64,000 nucleotides of DNA from Flavobacterium sp. ZT3R18 (GCF_007097385.1 NZ_VJZS01000014.1:1-64000); one strand, 5' to 3'; shown: positions 49,429 to 57,881, counted from the stretch's first letter. Made by a program: numbers and translations. The notes: generated by a model not told the origin, from the sequence alone.

Positions 49429-50351
49429 AAATCGAATCGCAAATAGAAAAAATATCCAGTTTTCAGCATTTAGAATTGTTAGCCAATCAAGTGGTTGAAG
49501 GTTTTATTTCGGGTATGCATAAAAGTCCGTTTCATGGATTTTCGGCAGAATTTGCCGAGCATAAAGTGTATAATATTGGCGAAAGCACCAAACATATTGA
49601 TTGGAAATTATTTGCCAAAACAGATCGTTTGTACACCAAATGTTTTGAGGAAGAGACTAATTTGAGGTGTCATATTATTATAGACAACTCCTCGTCGATG
49701 CATTATCCTAAATTGAAGGGTAATCAGCCGTTTTATGAGAATAAAATAGGTTTTTCGGTATTAGCGTCGGCGGTTTTAATGAACCTGTTGAAGAAACAAC
49801 GCGATGCGGTTGGTCTAAGTGTTTTTTCGGATAGTTATGAGTATTACGCGCCAGAAAAAGGGAGTGATCGTCATCATAGAATGATATTGAACAAGCTCGA
49901 AGGGCTTTTGGAAGACACAAAAGAAAAAAAGCAAACCGATACCATTACCTATTTGCATCAGATAGCCGAGAAAATTCACAGGCGTTCGATGATTATTTTG
50001 TTTACGGATATGTTTCAGTCGGAGAATGAAGAAGCACTTTTTAATGCGTTGCAACATTTGAAGCACGACAAGCACAAAGTTGTTTTATTTCATGTGGTAG
50101 ACAATGAAACGGAGCTAAAATTTGATTTTGATAATGCACCAAGGAAGTTTATTGATGTAGAAACTGGAGATGAGGTAGTGATTTTTGCCGATAATGTGAA
50201 GGAAGAATACGAAAAACAGGTTGGGAGCTACTTCAAAAAGTTAGCTTTGACCTGTGCTCAGAACAAAATAAAGTACATTCCTGTTGGGGTTGGCGAAAGT
50301 TTCGAGAAAATTCTAATGACCTACTTGGTTGAAAAACAAAACTTTGGATAA
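49425..50351 (+). CDS. DUF58 protein
   Basis: A 308-residue protein with the DUF58 block GESTKHIDWKLFAKTDRLYT and a von Willebrand A-like fold: CHIIIDNSSSMHYP (DxSxS-type metal site), then RSMIILFTDMFQSENEE. Proteins of this kind usually accompany MoxR ATPases and act in envelope or enzyme maturation. No MoxR gene is nearby. It overlaps the M1 peptidase gene by four bases, a pairing that suggests a shared role but does not show it. Confidence 0.9.
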   Translation: MKIESQIEKISSFQHLELLANQVVEGFISGMHKSPFHGFSAEFAEHKVYNIGESTKHIDWKLFAKTDRLYTKCFEEETNLRCHIIIDNSSSMHYPKLKGNQPFYENKIGFSVLASAVLMNLLKKQRDAVGLSVFSDSYEYYAPEKGSDRHHRMILNKLEGLLEDTKEKKQTDTITYLHQIAEKIHRRSMIILFTDMFQSENEEALFNALQHLKHDKHKVVLFHVVDNETELKFDFDNAPRKFIDVETGDEVVIFADNVKEEYEKQVGSYFKKLALTCAQNKIKYIPVGVGESFEKILMTYLVEKQNFG

Positions 50352-50389
50352 TGCTATGAAAAAACATTCAAAATTCTTTAGTAAAAGGC

Positions 50390-50419
50390 TTGTGTAAACG
50401 AAAATCTATTGTATCTTTG
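50390..50419 (+). promoter_or_regulatory. Promoter of tRNA-Asp copy 1
   Basis: TTG (50390-50392) and TATCTTTG (50412-50419), 19-nt spacer: a full Bacteroidota promoter, copied almost exactly at 50891-50920. Confidence 0.85.
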
Positions 50420-50437
50420 CCACCGCAATAAAGCAGA

Positions 50438-50511
50438 GGTTTGGTAGTTCAGTTGGTTAGAATACATGCCTGTCACGCATGGGGTCGCGGGTTCGAGTCC
50501 CGTCCAGACCG
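50438..50511 (+). tRNA. tRNA-Asp (GTC), copy 1
   Basis: A 74-nt cloverleaf: acceptor GGTTTGG/CCAGACC (one wobble), D loop AGTTCAGTTGGTTAGAAT, anticodon arm TGCCTGTCACGCA with anticodon GTC, T arm GCGGGTTCGAGTCCCGT, discriminator G. CCA is not encoded. Confidence 0.97.
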
Positions 50512-50523
50512 CTAATATTGGGG

Positions 50524-50552
50524 AAGCCTTTCGTAACAGAAAGGCTTTTTTT
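50524..50552 (+). terminator. Terminator after tRNA-Asp 1
   Basis: AAGCCTTTC and GAAAGGCTT form a 9-bp stem with a 6-nt loop, then a T-run. Between here and 50890 I see nothing else. Confidence 0.92.
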
Positions 50553-50890
50553 GCCAATATACAGTATCTAAAGCTAGTTGTGTTGTTTTCTCGTCAAATG
50601 ACGAGATCGGTTTGTAGTTAGACCAATGAAAAGCTTTCCACTTTGTGGATAGCTTTTTTGATTTACAGAAGTTTGTAATTCGCTTAAATGGGATCAAGTT
50701 CAAAAGTTTGGATCCGGAATAAGAAGGATTCTGTCTTTTTTGATGCTTAAAGTCTCTTTTGATTGTCTAGATTAGCCCTGAATTAAGGGATTAATGGACG
50801 ATTGTAGGTGAATTTGTTTAAAAATTCATATCGGTATTCTTTGATTTTAAGGGAGTTGAATTTTTTTTTGATACTTGTGTTATAAAATAG

Positions 50891-50920
50891 TTGCGTAAAC
50901 GAAAATCTATTGTATCTTTG
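50891..50920 (+). promoter_or_regulatory. Promoter of tRNA-Asp copy 2
   Basis: TTG (50891-50893) and TATCTTTG (50913-50920), 19-nt spacer, in a ~45-nt block identical to that before copy 1. Confidence 0.85.
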
Positions 50921-50938
50921 CCACCGCAATAAAGCAGA

Positions 50939-51012
50939 GGTTTGGTAGTTCAGTTGGTTAGAATACATGCCTGTCACGCATGGGGTCGCGGGTTCGAGTC
51001 CCGTCCAGACCG
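50939..51012 (+). tRNA. tRNA-Asp (GTC), copy 2
   Basis: Identical 74-nt sequence to the tRNA at 50438-50511, with the same anticodon GTC. The upstream promoter block is duplicated too, so the unit arose by tandem duplication of about 500 bp; the DNA between has diverged. Confidence 0.97.
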
Positions 51013-51024
51013 CAAATATTGTTT

Positions 51025-51054
51025 AAAGCCTTTCTTAACGGAAAGGCTTTTTTT
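51025..51054 (+). terminator. Terminator after tRNA-Asp 2
   Basis: AAAGCCTTTC and GAAAGGCTTT pair around a TTAACG loop, then a T-run. Confidence 0.92.
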
Positions 51055-51082
51055 ATGGATGAAAATTAAAATCTATAGCACA

Positions 51083-51150
51083 CTACAAAACTTAATTTTC
51101 TTAATATCTTAATGGTTCAAGATGCTTGAGAATTATATTTCAAAATGTTT
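51083..51150. repeat. Family C repeat (copy 2)
   Basis: CTTAATTTTCTTAATATCTT and AATGGTTCAAGATGCTTGAG nearly match 30719-30765 between leuA and leuB. Confidence 0.65.
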
Positions 51151-51187
51151 TGATTTTTTAGGCAAATACTATAAAGAATAATAGTTT

Positions 51188-51688
51188 TTAAAACAAAGCC
51201 GTTTTATTCTGCCATACTATCCAAAGAAACAATCCCAGATACATCATGCACACCACAAACGTCATAAAGGAAGAAGCTAAGAAGCCTAATAGCGATCCTG
51301 TCGCTGCTTTCAATGCGCGTTGGTGGTCTTTGTAATCATAAATAAGTTCGCCTATCAAAGCGCCAACAAACGGACCGATAAGAAAGCCCAAGGGAATTGG
51401 GGCGAAGATGCCAACAATCAAACCGATATTGGTTCCCCAAATGCCATAGGAACTCCCGCCAAATTTTTTGGTTCCCTTCGAAGGAATGATATAATCCAGA
51501 ATAGTTAGCGCAATAGTGATCAATGCCGAAATACCAAGAATCCAATAATTGGCAGGAACGGCAGTAGTAAAGTACAGCAATACGATACCAACCCAACTGA
51601 TGCTTGGCCCGGGTAAAACAGGTAAGAAACTGCCAAAAACACCCACAACAACACAAATAAGTCCTAATAGTAAAAGTAGAATATCCAT
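51188..51688 (-). CDS. DUF456 membrane protein
   Basis: A 166-residue, four- to five-helix inner membrane protein. The opening LLLLGLICVVVGVFGSFLPV plus LPGPSISWVGI, and the central KGTKKFGGSSYGIWGTNIGL and GPFVGALIGELIY, are the DUF456 hallmarks (glycine-rich helices and a conserved K.F/Y.G.S..G motif). The function is unknown. It is divergent from the lipoprotein gene at 51801. Confidence 0.92.
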   Translation of the reverse strand: MDILLLLLGLICVVVGVFGSFLPVLPGPSISWVGIVLLYFTTAVPANYWILGISALITIALTILDYIIPSKGTKKFGGSSYGIWGTNIGLIVGIFAPIPLGFLIGPFVGALIGELIYDYKDHQRALKAATGSLLGFLASSFMTFVVCMMYLGLFLWIVWQNKTALF

Positions 51689-51800
51689 AAAAATATTTTT
51701 AGTAATTTTGAAGTCGAAAATACAACACGCATTGCATATACGAATATGAGAAAAATAATTGTATTTTTATAGCATTTTAGTCCCATTCAAAAAACAAACA

Positions 51801-52277
51801 TTGAAGCAGTATTCCCTTTTTCTAGTCTTTATACTTTTTAATTCCTGTCAATATTTTGACAAACAAGTTCCTTCTGAAAAGGAATTGTTGCAAAAGGAAT
51901 TGAAGTCAATCAATTGGAAAGAAGTCGATGAATACCCATCGGTTGTTGATTGCGATAAAATTGAAGACAAAAAGCAACGCCAGCAATGTTTTTTTGATGT
52001 TTTGACGCAATTAATACAAGAGAAATTGAGTAACGACACGCTGGCAATGCTTTATCCAGAGTTAGACACCATAGAAGTTAAAGTGACTATTTTCCCCAAT
52101 GCAACCATGCAATTTGAGCCGCAATTCCCCAAAGATTCGGTGGCTTATGATAAAATAAAAATTGACAGTATTCTAAAAGCTCGTTTGGTAGATTTCCCCA
52201 AAATAAATCCAGCCATCAAACGAGGATTACCCGTAAAAACCCAGTTTATACTTCCTGTAATTCTAAAAGTGGAGTAG
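51801..52277 (+). CDS. Small lipoprotein of unknown function
   Basis: The frame opens at a TTG at 51759, but a TTG at 51801 gives KQYSLFLVFILFNSC after the initiator, a proper lipoprotein signal with lipobox Cys, so that start is preferred (158 residues). The mature part ends with KRGLPVKTQFILPVILKVE, which resembles the last strand of TonB C-terminal-like domains seen in other Bacteroidota proteins. No ATG is available. Function is unknown. Confidence 0.65.
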   Translation: MKQYSLFLVFILFNSCQYFDKQVPSEKELLQKELKSINWKEVDEYPSVVDCDKIEDKKQRQQCFFDVLTQLIQEKLSNDTLAMLYPELDTIEVKVTIFPNATMQFEPQFPKDSVAYDKIKIDSILKARLVDFPKINPAIKRGLPVKTQFILPVILKVE

Positions 52278-52280
52278 AGT

Positions 52281-52440
52281 AGATTTTAGATTTTAGATTT
52301 TAGATTTTAGATTTTAGATTTTTGTGCGAACTCAAATTTTATACTGGGATCAGATTTTTGATTTCAAAATGTTGAAAATGAATTGTTTTCAACTGATTGT
52401 TTAGTGCGATTCATCAGAAATCTAAAATCTAAAACCTCCT
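52281..52440. repeat. Family B repeat with six AGATTTT heptamers
   Basis: Six perfect AGATTTT units span 52281-52322, and an inverse AAATCTAAAATCTAAAAC block lies at about 52421-52438. Together they flank ~95 bp between convergent genes; the right end overlaps the last codons of the glycosyltransferase gene. Confidence 0.75.
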
Positions 52441-53556
52441 CCCTTTCCACTCGTATTTCCCAAACAGGCAATATAACGCCACAGCCGTACTAAAAAAAGG
52501 ATACCATAAACTGCTTAAAAGCAAATAGCGGATTTTCTGTTTCGTCAAGAAACGATTGGTTTGTAGTATCAATACAGCGTCTATTCCAAATTTGATTAGG
52601 AAATACAATCCAAGAATCGGAAAGGAAATCAAACCAAAAACAGTAAGTCCAAAGCAACAAACCAAACCAAAATTCGCCATAAAGACAAGCAGTCCCAACC
52701 TTTTTCCAAAAGTACTTTCATAGGATGTCGTTTTAGATGCCCAGCGAACGCGTTGGTAAAACAACGATTTCCAATCATTTACTGGTTTTGTCGTTACAAT
52801 GGTATTCTTCGATTTTAAATAGGCCACTTTTTCAGGGTATTGGGCTAACGCTTTTTGTAATAGAAAAACATCATCGCCACTGGCAATTGCACCATTTCCC
52901 TCGAAACCATTGAGCTTTTGAAAAAACGATTTGGTATAAGAAAAATTAGCGCCATTGCACATAAACCCTTTTTTAATTCCAAAACTGCCTATGGTTGCAC
53001 CTTGTAAACTGGCCAAATCCAATTGCTGAAAATGATGTAAAAAGGAATTCTGACAATCGTAAGTAACCGCTCCTGCAATCATCGAAACGGGGTGCAACTG
53101 AATGAAATTATCTAACGTTAATAACCAGTTTTTAGGAACCACACAATCGGCATCGGTGGTAATGACCCAGTTGGTTTTTACGTTTTGCATGGCGGTTGTA
53201 ATAGCGTCTTTCTTGGGGGAATTAGAAACCCGAATATTGTCTATGGTAGTAATCTGAAATGCTTCGCCAGTTCGCTGTCGCTCGGGTTTAAAATCTAAAA
53301 TCTGCAATCTAAAATCGGAAGCATCATCAACCAAAATCACCTCAAACAAATCCGTTGGGTAATTCAACTTTGAAAAACTTTCTAATAAAACCGGCAAATT
53401 TTCGGCTTCATTCCGAAAAGGAACAATAATGGTAAAGCTGGTTTTTGGTGGTAAGCCAAGGTATCCAAAGGAATTTATTTTGGCAAACCCAAAAATAAGC
53501 CAACCAATAGCGATCAGATAAATAAGCAAAATCACGCTAAAAATAATTGCAATCAT
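52429..53556 (-). CDS. Family 2 glycosyltransferase, membrane-bound
   Basis: A 375-residue enzyme. One N-terminal membrane helix is followed by a GT-A domain: FTIIVPFRNEAENLPVLLES, LVDDAS, the metal-binding TTDADCVVP, and QQLDLASLQGATIGSFGIKK with the later QxxRW-type QRVRWASK. C-terminal membrane helices follow. It probably builds a polysaccharide or glycolipid. Residues ~80-95 (DFRLQILDFKPERQ) are encoded by a family B repeat (TAAAATCTAAAATCTGCAAT on the plus strand) inserted in frame. The lysylphosphatidylglycerol synthase-like gene lies 11 bp upstream. Confidence 0.9.
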   Translation of the reverse strand: MIAIIFSVILLIYLIAIGWLIFGFAKINSFGYLGLPPKTSFTIIVPFRNEAENLPVLLESFSKLNYPTDLFEVILVDDASDFRLQILDFKPERQRTGEAFQITTIDNIRVSNSPKKDAITTAMQNVKTNWVITTDADCVVPKNWLLTLDNFIQLHPVSMIAGAVTYDCQNSFLHHFQQLDLASLQGATIGSFGIKKGFMCNGANFSYTKSFFQKLNGFEGNGAIASGDDVFLLQKALAQYPEKVAYLKSKNTIVTTKPVNDWKSLFYQRVRWASKTTSYESTFGKRLGLLVFMANFGLVCCFGLTVFGLISFPILGLYFLIKFGIDAVLILQTNRFLTKQKIRYLLLSSLWYPFFSTAVALYCLFGKYEWKGRRF

Positions 53557-53567
53557 ACTTTATGGGG

Positions 53568-54536
53568 TTAATTTGTTTTGTCAATATAATCCCCATTTAG
53601 AGGGCGGGGGGTAAAATTCAACACATAATAACTCCCAATAACCACTGGTAAAACCACGTTTAGAAACCACATTAGCGTCGTGACAAAAACCACCACCCAC
53701 TCGTTTACGCCCAATATCCCGAAGAAATAAACCGCCACACTTCCCTTTACGGCAAAATCCAAAAACTGAAAAGTAGGCAAAGAAGAAGCTAGAAAGTAAA
53801 CACTGGATACAGCTGATATTAAAATTAAATAAGGTAAATCGACATCAAACGCCAAAAACAAAAAATAGTACTGATGCGAAAAAACCAAATACCTAAGAAT
53901 AGCCAGAAAGGTATTTTTTTCATGAATCGATTTTGGAATTTCGTTAGTTTTATGAATGAGTTTTTCTATAGAATAGCCTTTGATATTGACTTTCTTTGAA
54001 AAAAATAAAATTCCAAATAACAAAAAACAAGCGCCAAAAAGAATGGCAATAGTTTTTGGGGTAATCACATTGTATTGTGCATTAAAATACAACAATCCAA
54101 AAACACCAAAAATCACAGTCAAGATCATTTGTATTCCGTTGCAAACCAAGTTTAAAAACACGACTTTTTTGGTGTCTTTTTTATCAAAATACAATGCTTT
54201 TCCGGCATATTCCCCCACGCCGTTTGGAGTAAATAATCCGGCGGTTAATCCTGCCAAAACCTGCTTGGTTGCTTCTGCGAGAGAAATTGGTTTGAGATAG
54301 GAAACCAAATATTTCCATTTTAGAATTTCAAATAAGCGGTTTAAAACGCTCAAAAGAAGAATAAAACCAATTCCTAAAACCGACTGGTTTTTATGAAACA
54401 ACACCAAGAATTTCTGCCAGTCGAGTTTGTCGTTGTTGGCCAGTTGATTGTAAATAAAATAAAAGGCGCCGCCTACAATCAAAAGTTTGACTAGAAGTAC
54501 AAGGAATTGCTTAGTTTTGTGTGGAATTGAAATCAT
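53568..54536 (-). CDS. Flippase-like (LPG synthase TM region/UPF0104) protein
   Basis: A 322-residue polytopic membrane protein. It shows the family block FEILKWKYLVSYLKPISLAE and AGLTAGLFTPNGVGEYAGKA, with later helices ending VLPVVIGSYYVL. This is the membrane part of MprF-like proteins without the aminoacyl-transferase domain; relatives are thought to move lipids. Co-orientation and 11-bp spacing with the glycosyltransferase suggest a shared glycolipid role. Confidence 0.87.
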   Translation of the reverse strand: MISIPHKTKQFLVLLVKLLIVGGAFYFIYNQLANNDKLDWQKFLVLFHKNQSVLGIGFILLLSVLNRLFEILKWKYLVSYLKPISLAEATKQVLAGLTAGLFTPNGVGEYAGKALYFDKKDTKKVVFLNLVCNGIQMILTVIFGVFGLLYFNAQYNVITPKTIAILFGACFLLFGILFFSKKVNIKGYSIEKLIHKTNEIPKSIHEKNTFLAILRYLVFSHQYYFLFLAFDVDLPYLILISAVSSVYFLASSLPTFQFLDFAVKGSVAVYFFGILGVNEWVVVFVTTLMWFLNVVLPVVIGSYYVLNFTPRPLNGDYIDKTN

Positions 54537-54791
54537 ACCGCAAAGTAAAGGAAAATCGTCGTGAAAATGGTGTTTTGCGAAGATTCACGAAGGATTTGTA
54601 AAAGAAGGCAAATGTTTTATAGTGAAATTAAACTTTGTGAATCTCTGTGTTGGCAGTGATTTTCCTAGTAACCAAGAAAAATCGTTTATAAACAACCTAA
54701 ATATCTTTTTTAAATAGTTTTCTTCTATACAATTGCCTAACGTAATAAAAACAAACAATTTAGAAGCTATATTTTTTAACATTTGATATTG

Positions 54792-54799
54792 TAATTTTG
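54792..54799 (+). promoter_or_regulatory. -7 box for the 54804/54937 pair
   Basis: TAATTTTG matches TAnnTTTG but ends only 5 nt before the ATG at 54804, so the transcript would be almost leaderless for the small gene. Confidence 0.5.
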
Positions 54800-54803
54800 T
54801 CCT

Positions 54804-54953
54804 ATGAACAATAAAGTAATAAATAAAGAAGCAATTATAAAGTCCTTAACCAAAATGGTTTCAGACAAGGCTTTGGTTCGTTCATTCTTGAAAGGCAACA
54901 CTCCTATTGAAAAATTAACTGAAAAAGGAATTAAGTTTGCCAAACCTATATAA
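54804..54953 (+). CDS. Small 49-residue protein overlapping a DUF6169-type gene
   Basis: ATG to TAA encodes MNNKVINKEAIIKSLTKMVS followed by DKALVRSFLKGNTPIEKLTE and KGIKFAKPI. It is a basic, helical-looking protein with no signal peptide. The stop lies 14 bases inside the next gene, whose only start is a TTG within this one, which indicates translational coupling. It resembles the small partner of two-gene modules such as toxin-antitoxin pairs, but no known family is recognised. Confidence 0.7.
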   Translation: MNNKVINKEAIIKSLTKMVSDKALVRSFLKGNTPIEKLTEKGIKFAKPI

Positions 54954-55428
54954 CTACACTTTCAACGAATCCGCAAACACCTATACCTTCTCAACTAAAA
55001 ACAATATTGAATATAAAATAGTTTTTATTGTTGATGAAACCCTTGACTTTGCCTCCGATATTCCTATTCCAAATGTCTTTCAGATTATTATTGAAAAAGT
55101 AACTGATGATATAGAACCTTTTGACAGTTTAGTTTCAAAAACCATCGAAAATATTGTGACAATTTTCTTTATAAATGTAGAAAATTCTCTTATTTATATT
55201 TGTTCACAAGATGAAGAAAGAGCAGAAAAAAGATTCAATGTTTTCGATAGATGGTATAAAAAAAGCACTTTAAAATCTGTTAAAAAAGCGGATAATATTG
55301 TAAGGTTTGAATCTGGAGGAAATACATATATAATCTATTCCTCTTTACTATACCACGATGAAAACCCAAATATCGAATTTATTCTTAGTGCATATGAAAA
55401 TATCGAAAGAGTTGTAAATGGAAAATAA
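54937..55428 (+). CDS. DUF6169-like protein
   Basis: A 163-residue cytoplasmic protein starting at a TTG (MPNLYNYTFNESANTYTFST, with TTG read as Met). No internal Met is available before residue 100, and the start lies inside the 49-codon gene. Blocks such as EKVTDDIEPFDSLVSKTIEN and AEKRFNVFDRWYKKS recall the DUF6169 family of Bacteroidota. Function is unknown. It is coupled to the small upstream gene by a 17-base overlap. Confidence 0.75.
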   Translation: MPNLYNYTFNESANTYTFSTKNNIEYKIVFIVDETLDFASDIPIPNVFQIIIEKVTDDIEPFDSLVSKTIENIVTIFFINVENSLIYICSQDEERAEKRFNVFDRWYKKSTLKSVKKADNIVRFESGGNTYIIYSSLLYHDENPNIEFILSAYENIERVVNGK

Positions 55429-55496
55429 AAACCACTGCCAAGTGGCGTTTAGCAATTTCATGTAATAGCTACCGTGTAACAACTTAAAAACAAACC

Positions 55497-56051
55497 TTGA
55501 CAAAAGAACGCATCATATTAGGAATAGACCCCGGAACTACCATTATGGGTTTTGGATTGATAAAAATTGTCAATAAAAAAATGGAATTTTTGCAACTCAA
55601 CGAATTGCAATTGTCCAAATACGACAATCATTACCAGAAATTAAAAATTATTTTTGAACGCACTATCGAGTTAATAGAAACACATCATCCCGATGAAATT
55701 GCGATTGAGGCTCCTTTCTTTGGTAAGAACGTACAATCGATGTTAAAATTAGGTCGCGCGCAAGGTGTGGCTATGGCAGCAGGGCTTTCCAGAGATATTC
55801 CCATTACCGAATATGAGCCCAAAAAGATAAAAATGGCCATTACCGGAAACGGAAATGCCAGTAAAGAACAAGTAGCCAAAATGCTCCAACAATTATTGGG
55901 CTTGAAAGAATTACCCAAAAATCTGGATTCTACCGATGGATTGGCAGCGGCAGTTTGTCATTTTTTTAATTCTGGAAAAACGGTTGGGGAGAAAAGTTAT
56001 ACCGGTTGGGATGCTTTTGTGAAACAAAACGAAGAACGAGTAAAAAAATAG
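55497..56051 (+). CDS. ruvC: Holliday junction resolvase RuvC
   Basis: A 184-residue endonuclease that resolves Holliday junctions in recombination with RuvAB. It has ILGIDPGTTIMGFGLI (first catalytic Asp, residue 11), EIAIEAPFFGKNVQSMLKLG (catalytic Glu), YEPKKIKMAITGNGNASKEQ and the C-terminal acidic STDGLAAAVCHFF. The start is the TTG at 55497. A family A repeat and hemW follow. Confidence 0.96.
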   Translation: MTKERIILGIDPGTTIMGFGLIKIVNKKMEFLQLNELQLSKYDNHYQKLKIIFERTIELIETHHPDEIAIEAPFFGKNVQSMLKLGRAQGVAMAAGLSRDIPITEYEPKKIKMAITGNGNASKEQVAKMLQQLLGLKELPKNLDSTDGLAAAVCHFFNSGKTVGEKSYTGWDAFVKQNEERVKK

Positions 56052-56130
56052 TTTTCCGTTTTCAGTCTCAGTTGTCAGTGCATAACAGGAAGCTGAGACT
56101 GAAAACTGAAAACTGCGACTGAATACTAAA
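56049..56130. repeat. Family A dispersed palindrome (copy 4)
   Basis: GTTTTCAGTCTCAGTTGTCA and AGCTGAGACTGAAAACTGAA are inverse arms, ending CTGCGACTGAATAC. It fills the gap between ruvC and hemW and ends 2-3 bp before the hemW ATG at 56133. Confidence 0.75.
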
Positions 56131-56132
56131 TT

Positions 56133-57266
56133 ATGTCAGGAATCTACATACACATACCATTCTGCAAGCAGGCGTGTCATTACTGCGATTTTCATTTTTC
56201 GACTTCGATGAAGAAGAAAGACGAGATGGTTTTGGCTATTGCCAAAGAATTGCAAATGCGCAAAAATGAGTTTCGGAATGAACTTGTTGAAACCATCTAT
56301 TTCGGAGGGGGAACGCCATCGGTATTGACTACGGCAGAAATAGAATTCTTGATTGCCGAGGTTTATACCCATTATACCGTTGTTGAAAACCCGGAAATTA
56401 CCCTCGAAGCCAATCCTGACGATTTATCGAGTGAACGAATTGTTGAATTATCAAAAAGCCGTATCAACCGACTCAGCATCGGAATTCAATCTTTTTTTGA
56501 AGATGATTTAATTATGATGAACCGAGCGCATAATTCGGCGGAAGCCCAAAAATGTTTGGAAGAAGCTACTAAATATTTCGATACTATTTCTCTCGATTTG
56601 ATTTATGGAATTCCAGGAATGAGCAACGAGAAATGGAAGCAAAACATAGAAAGGGCTTTGTCTTTTGGGGTGCCACATATTTCGAGCTATGCCTTGACGG
56701 TGGAACCCAAAACAGCTTTGAAGAAACTCATTCAAACGGGAAAAATTGCCAAACCCAATGACGAATCGGCTCAGGAACACTTTGCGATTTTGGTAGAAAC
56801 GCTCGAAGCCAATGATTTTATCCATTATGAATTGTCGAATTTTGGGAAAGCCAATTATTTTTCTAAGAACAATTCGGCCTATTGGTTGGGGAAAAAATAC
56901 TTAGGAATTGGCCCTTCCGCTCACAGTTATGATGGGGTTTCTAGAAGTTGGAATGTTTCGAATAATGCCCTTTATTTAAAATCGATTCAGGAAGATAAAC
57001 TGCCCAATGAAATAGAAATACTATCGATTGCAGACCGTTACAACGAATACATCATGACGGGTTTGCGAACGATTTGGGGTGTCTCTTTGGTTAGAATCGA
57101 AACCGAATTCGGAAGCGAATATTTAGAGTATTTACACAAACAAGCTCAAAAGTTCCTAAACGATGATCTGCTTTCTATTGACAATAATATTCTAAAACCT
57201 ACTCCAAAAGGAAAGTTTTTGACTGATGGAATTGCAAGTGATTTGTTTTATTTAAATTTGGAGTAG
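56133..57266 (+). CDS. hemW: Radical SAM heme chaperone HemW
   Basis: A 377-residue radical SAM protein. The cluster motif is C11xxxC15xxC18 in IPFCKQACHYCDFHF; the SAM-binding GGGTPS follows, and EANPDDLSSERI and NRLSIGIQSF are family blocks. The extra Cys that oxygen-independent coproporphyrinogen oxidase HemN carries after the motif (CxxxCxxCxC) is Phe here (CDF), which fits HemW. It binds heme and inserts it into respiratory enzymes. Confidence 0.93.
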   Translation: MSGIYIHIPFCKQACHYCDFHFSTSMKKKDEMVLAIAKELQMRKNEFRNELVETIYFGGGTPSVLTTAEIEFLIAEVYTHYTVVENPEITLEANPDDLSSERIVELSKSRINRLSIGIQSFFEDDLIMMNRAHNSAEAQKCLEEATKYFDTISLDLIYGIPGMSNEKWKQNIERALSFGVPHISSYALTVEPKTALKKLIQTGKIAKPNDESAQEHFAILVETLEANDFIHYELSNFGKANYFSKNNSAYWLGKKYLGIGPSAHSYDGVSRSWNVSNNALYLKSIQEDKLPNEIEILSIADRYNEYIMTGLRTIWGVSLVRIETEFGSEYLEYLHKQAQKFLNDDLLSIDNNILKPTPKGKFLTDGIASDLFYLNLE

Positions 57267-57330
57267 AAACAATCGCAAAGAGGTTAGTTTAGAAGTAATA
57301 GATGAATTGTAACTATAATTGAAATAATAA

Positions 57331-57720
57331 ATGAAAAAATATTTTGTGTTTCTTATTTTGACAATGGCATCAAATAGTTATGGTCAAAGAACGGATGATA
57401 CTGAAATTGTACTGAAAAGTTACGAAGTCGAAAAACAACCAGTGTACAAGGGTGGAATAGGAGAATTTGATAAGTACATGAATGCAAATTTTCGGATTGA
57501 TGCAGAAAAGGGATATGAAGGAAAAATGATTCTTGAACTTATAGTAGAAAAAGACGGATCATTATCTAACATAGCAATTATTAGAGATTTTGGGTATGGG
57601 ACTTCTAGGGAAACTTTGCGCTGTTTAGAAGCGTGTCCAAAGTGGGAAGCAGGAGAAAAAAACGGAAAAACGGTTAGAACTTTATGTATGGTTTCGATTG
57701 ATATAAAGGATAATAGATAA
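57331..57720 (+). CDS. TonB C-terminal-like secreted protein
   Basis: A 129-residue protein with signal peptide MKKYFVFLILTMASNSYG then Q. The mature part has the TonB C-terminal pattern: QPVYKGGIGEFDKYMNANFR, then KMILELIVEKDGSLSNIAII and CPKWEAGEKNGKTVRT. It lacks the membrane anchor and proline linker of true TonB, so it is one of the many short TonB-like domain proteins of Bacteroidota. Function is unknown. Confidence 0.8.
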   Translation: MKKYFVFLILTMASNSYGQRTDDTEIVLKSYEVEKQPVYKGGIGEFDKYMNANFRIDAEKGYEGKMILELIVEKDGSLSNIAIIRDFGYGTSRETLRCLEACPKWEAGEKNGKTVRTLCMVSIDIKDNR

Positions 57721-57758
57721 AAATTATTGTCCTATTATAAGGCTGCAAAATACGTCAT

Positions 57759-57881
57759 AATGCGAATCAAGAGTTGGATATGCAACCTTTTGGTTTTGGG
57801 CAGAGACCTAACAGGTTTTTAAAACCTGTTAGGTCTAATTAGAAGTATAACAACATTTTATTTTTACACTTGATTCGCATT
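57759..57881. repeat. Nested double palindrome
   Basis: Outer arms AATGCGAATCAAG (57759-57771) and CTTGATTCGCATT (57869-57881) are perfect. The inner perfect 16-bp palindrome is AGACCTAACAGGTTTT/AAAACCTGTTAGGTCT (57804-57836). The design is like that at 9115-9262 but with other sequences. Confidence 0.8.
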
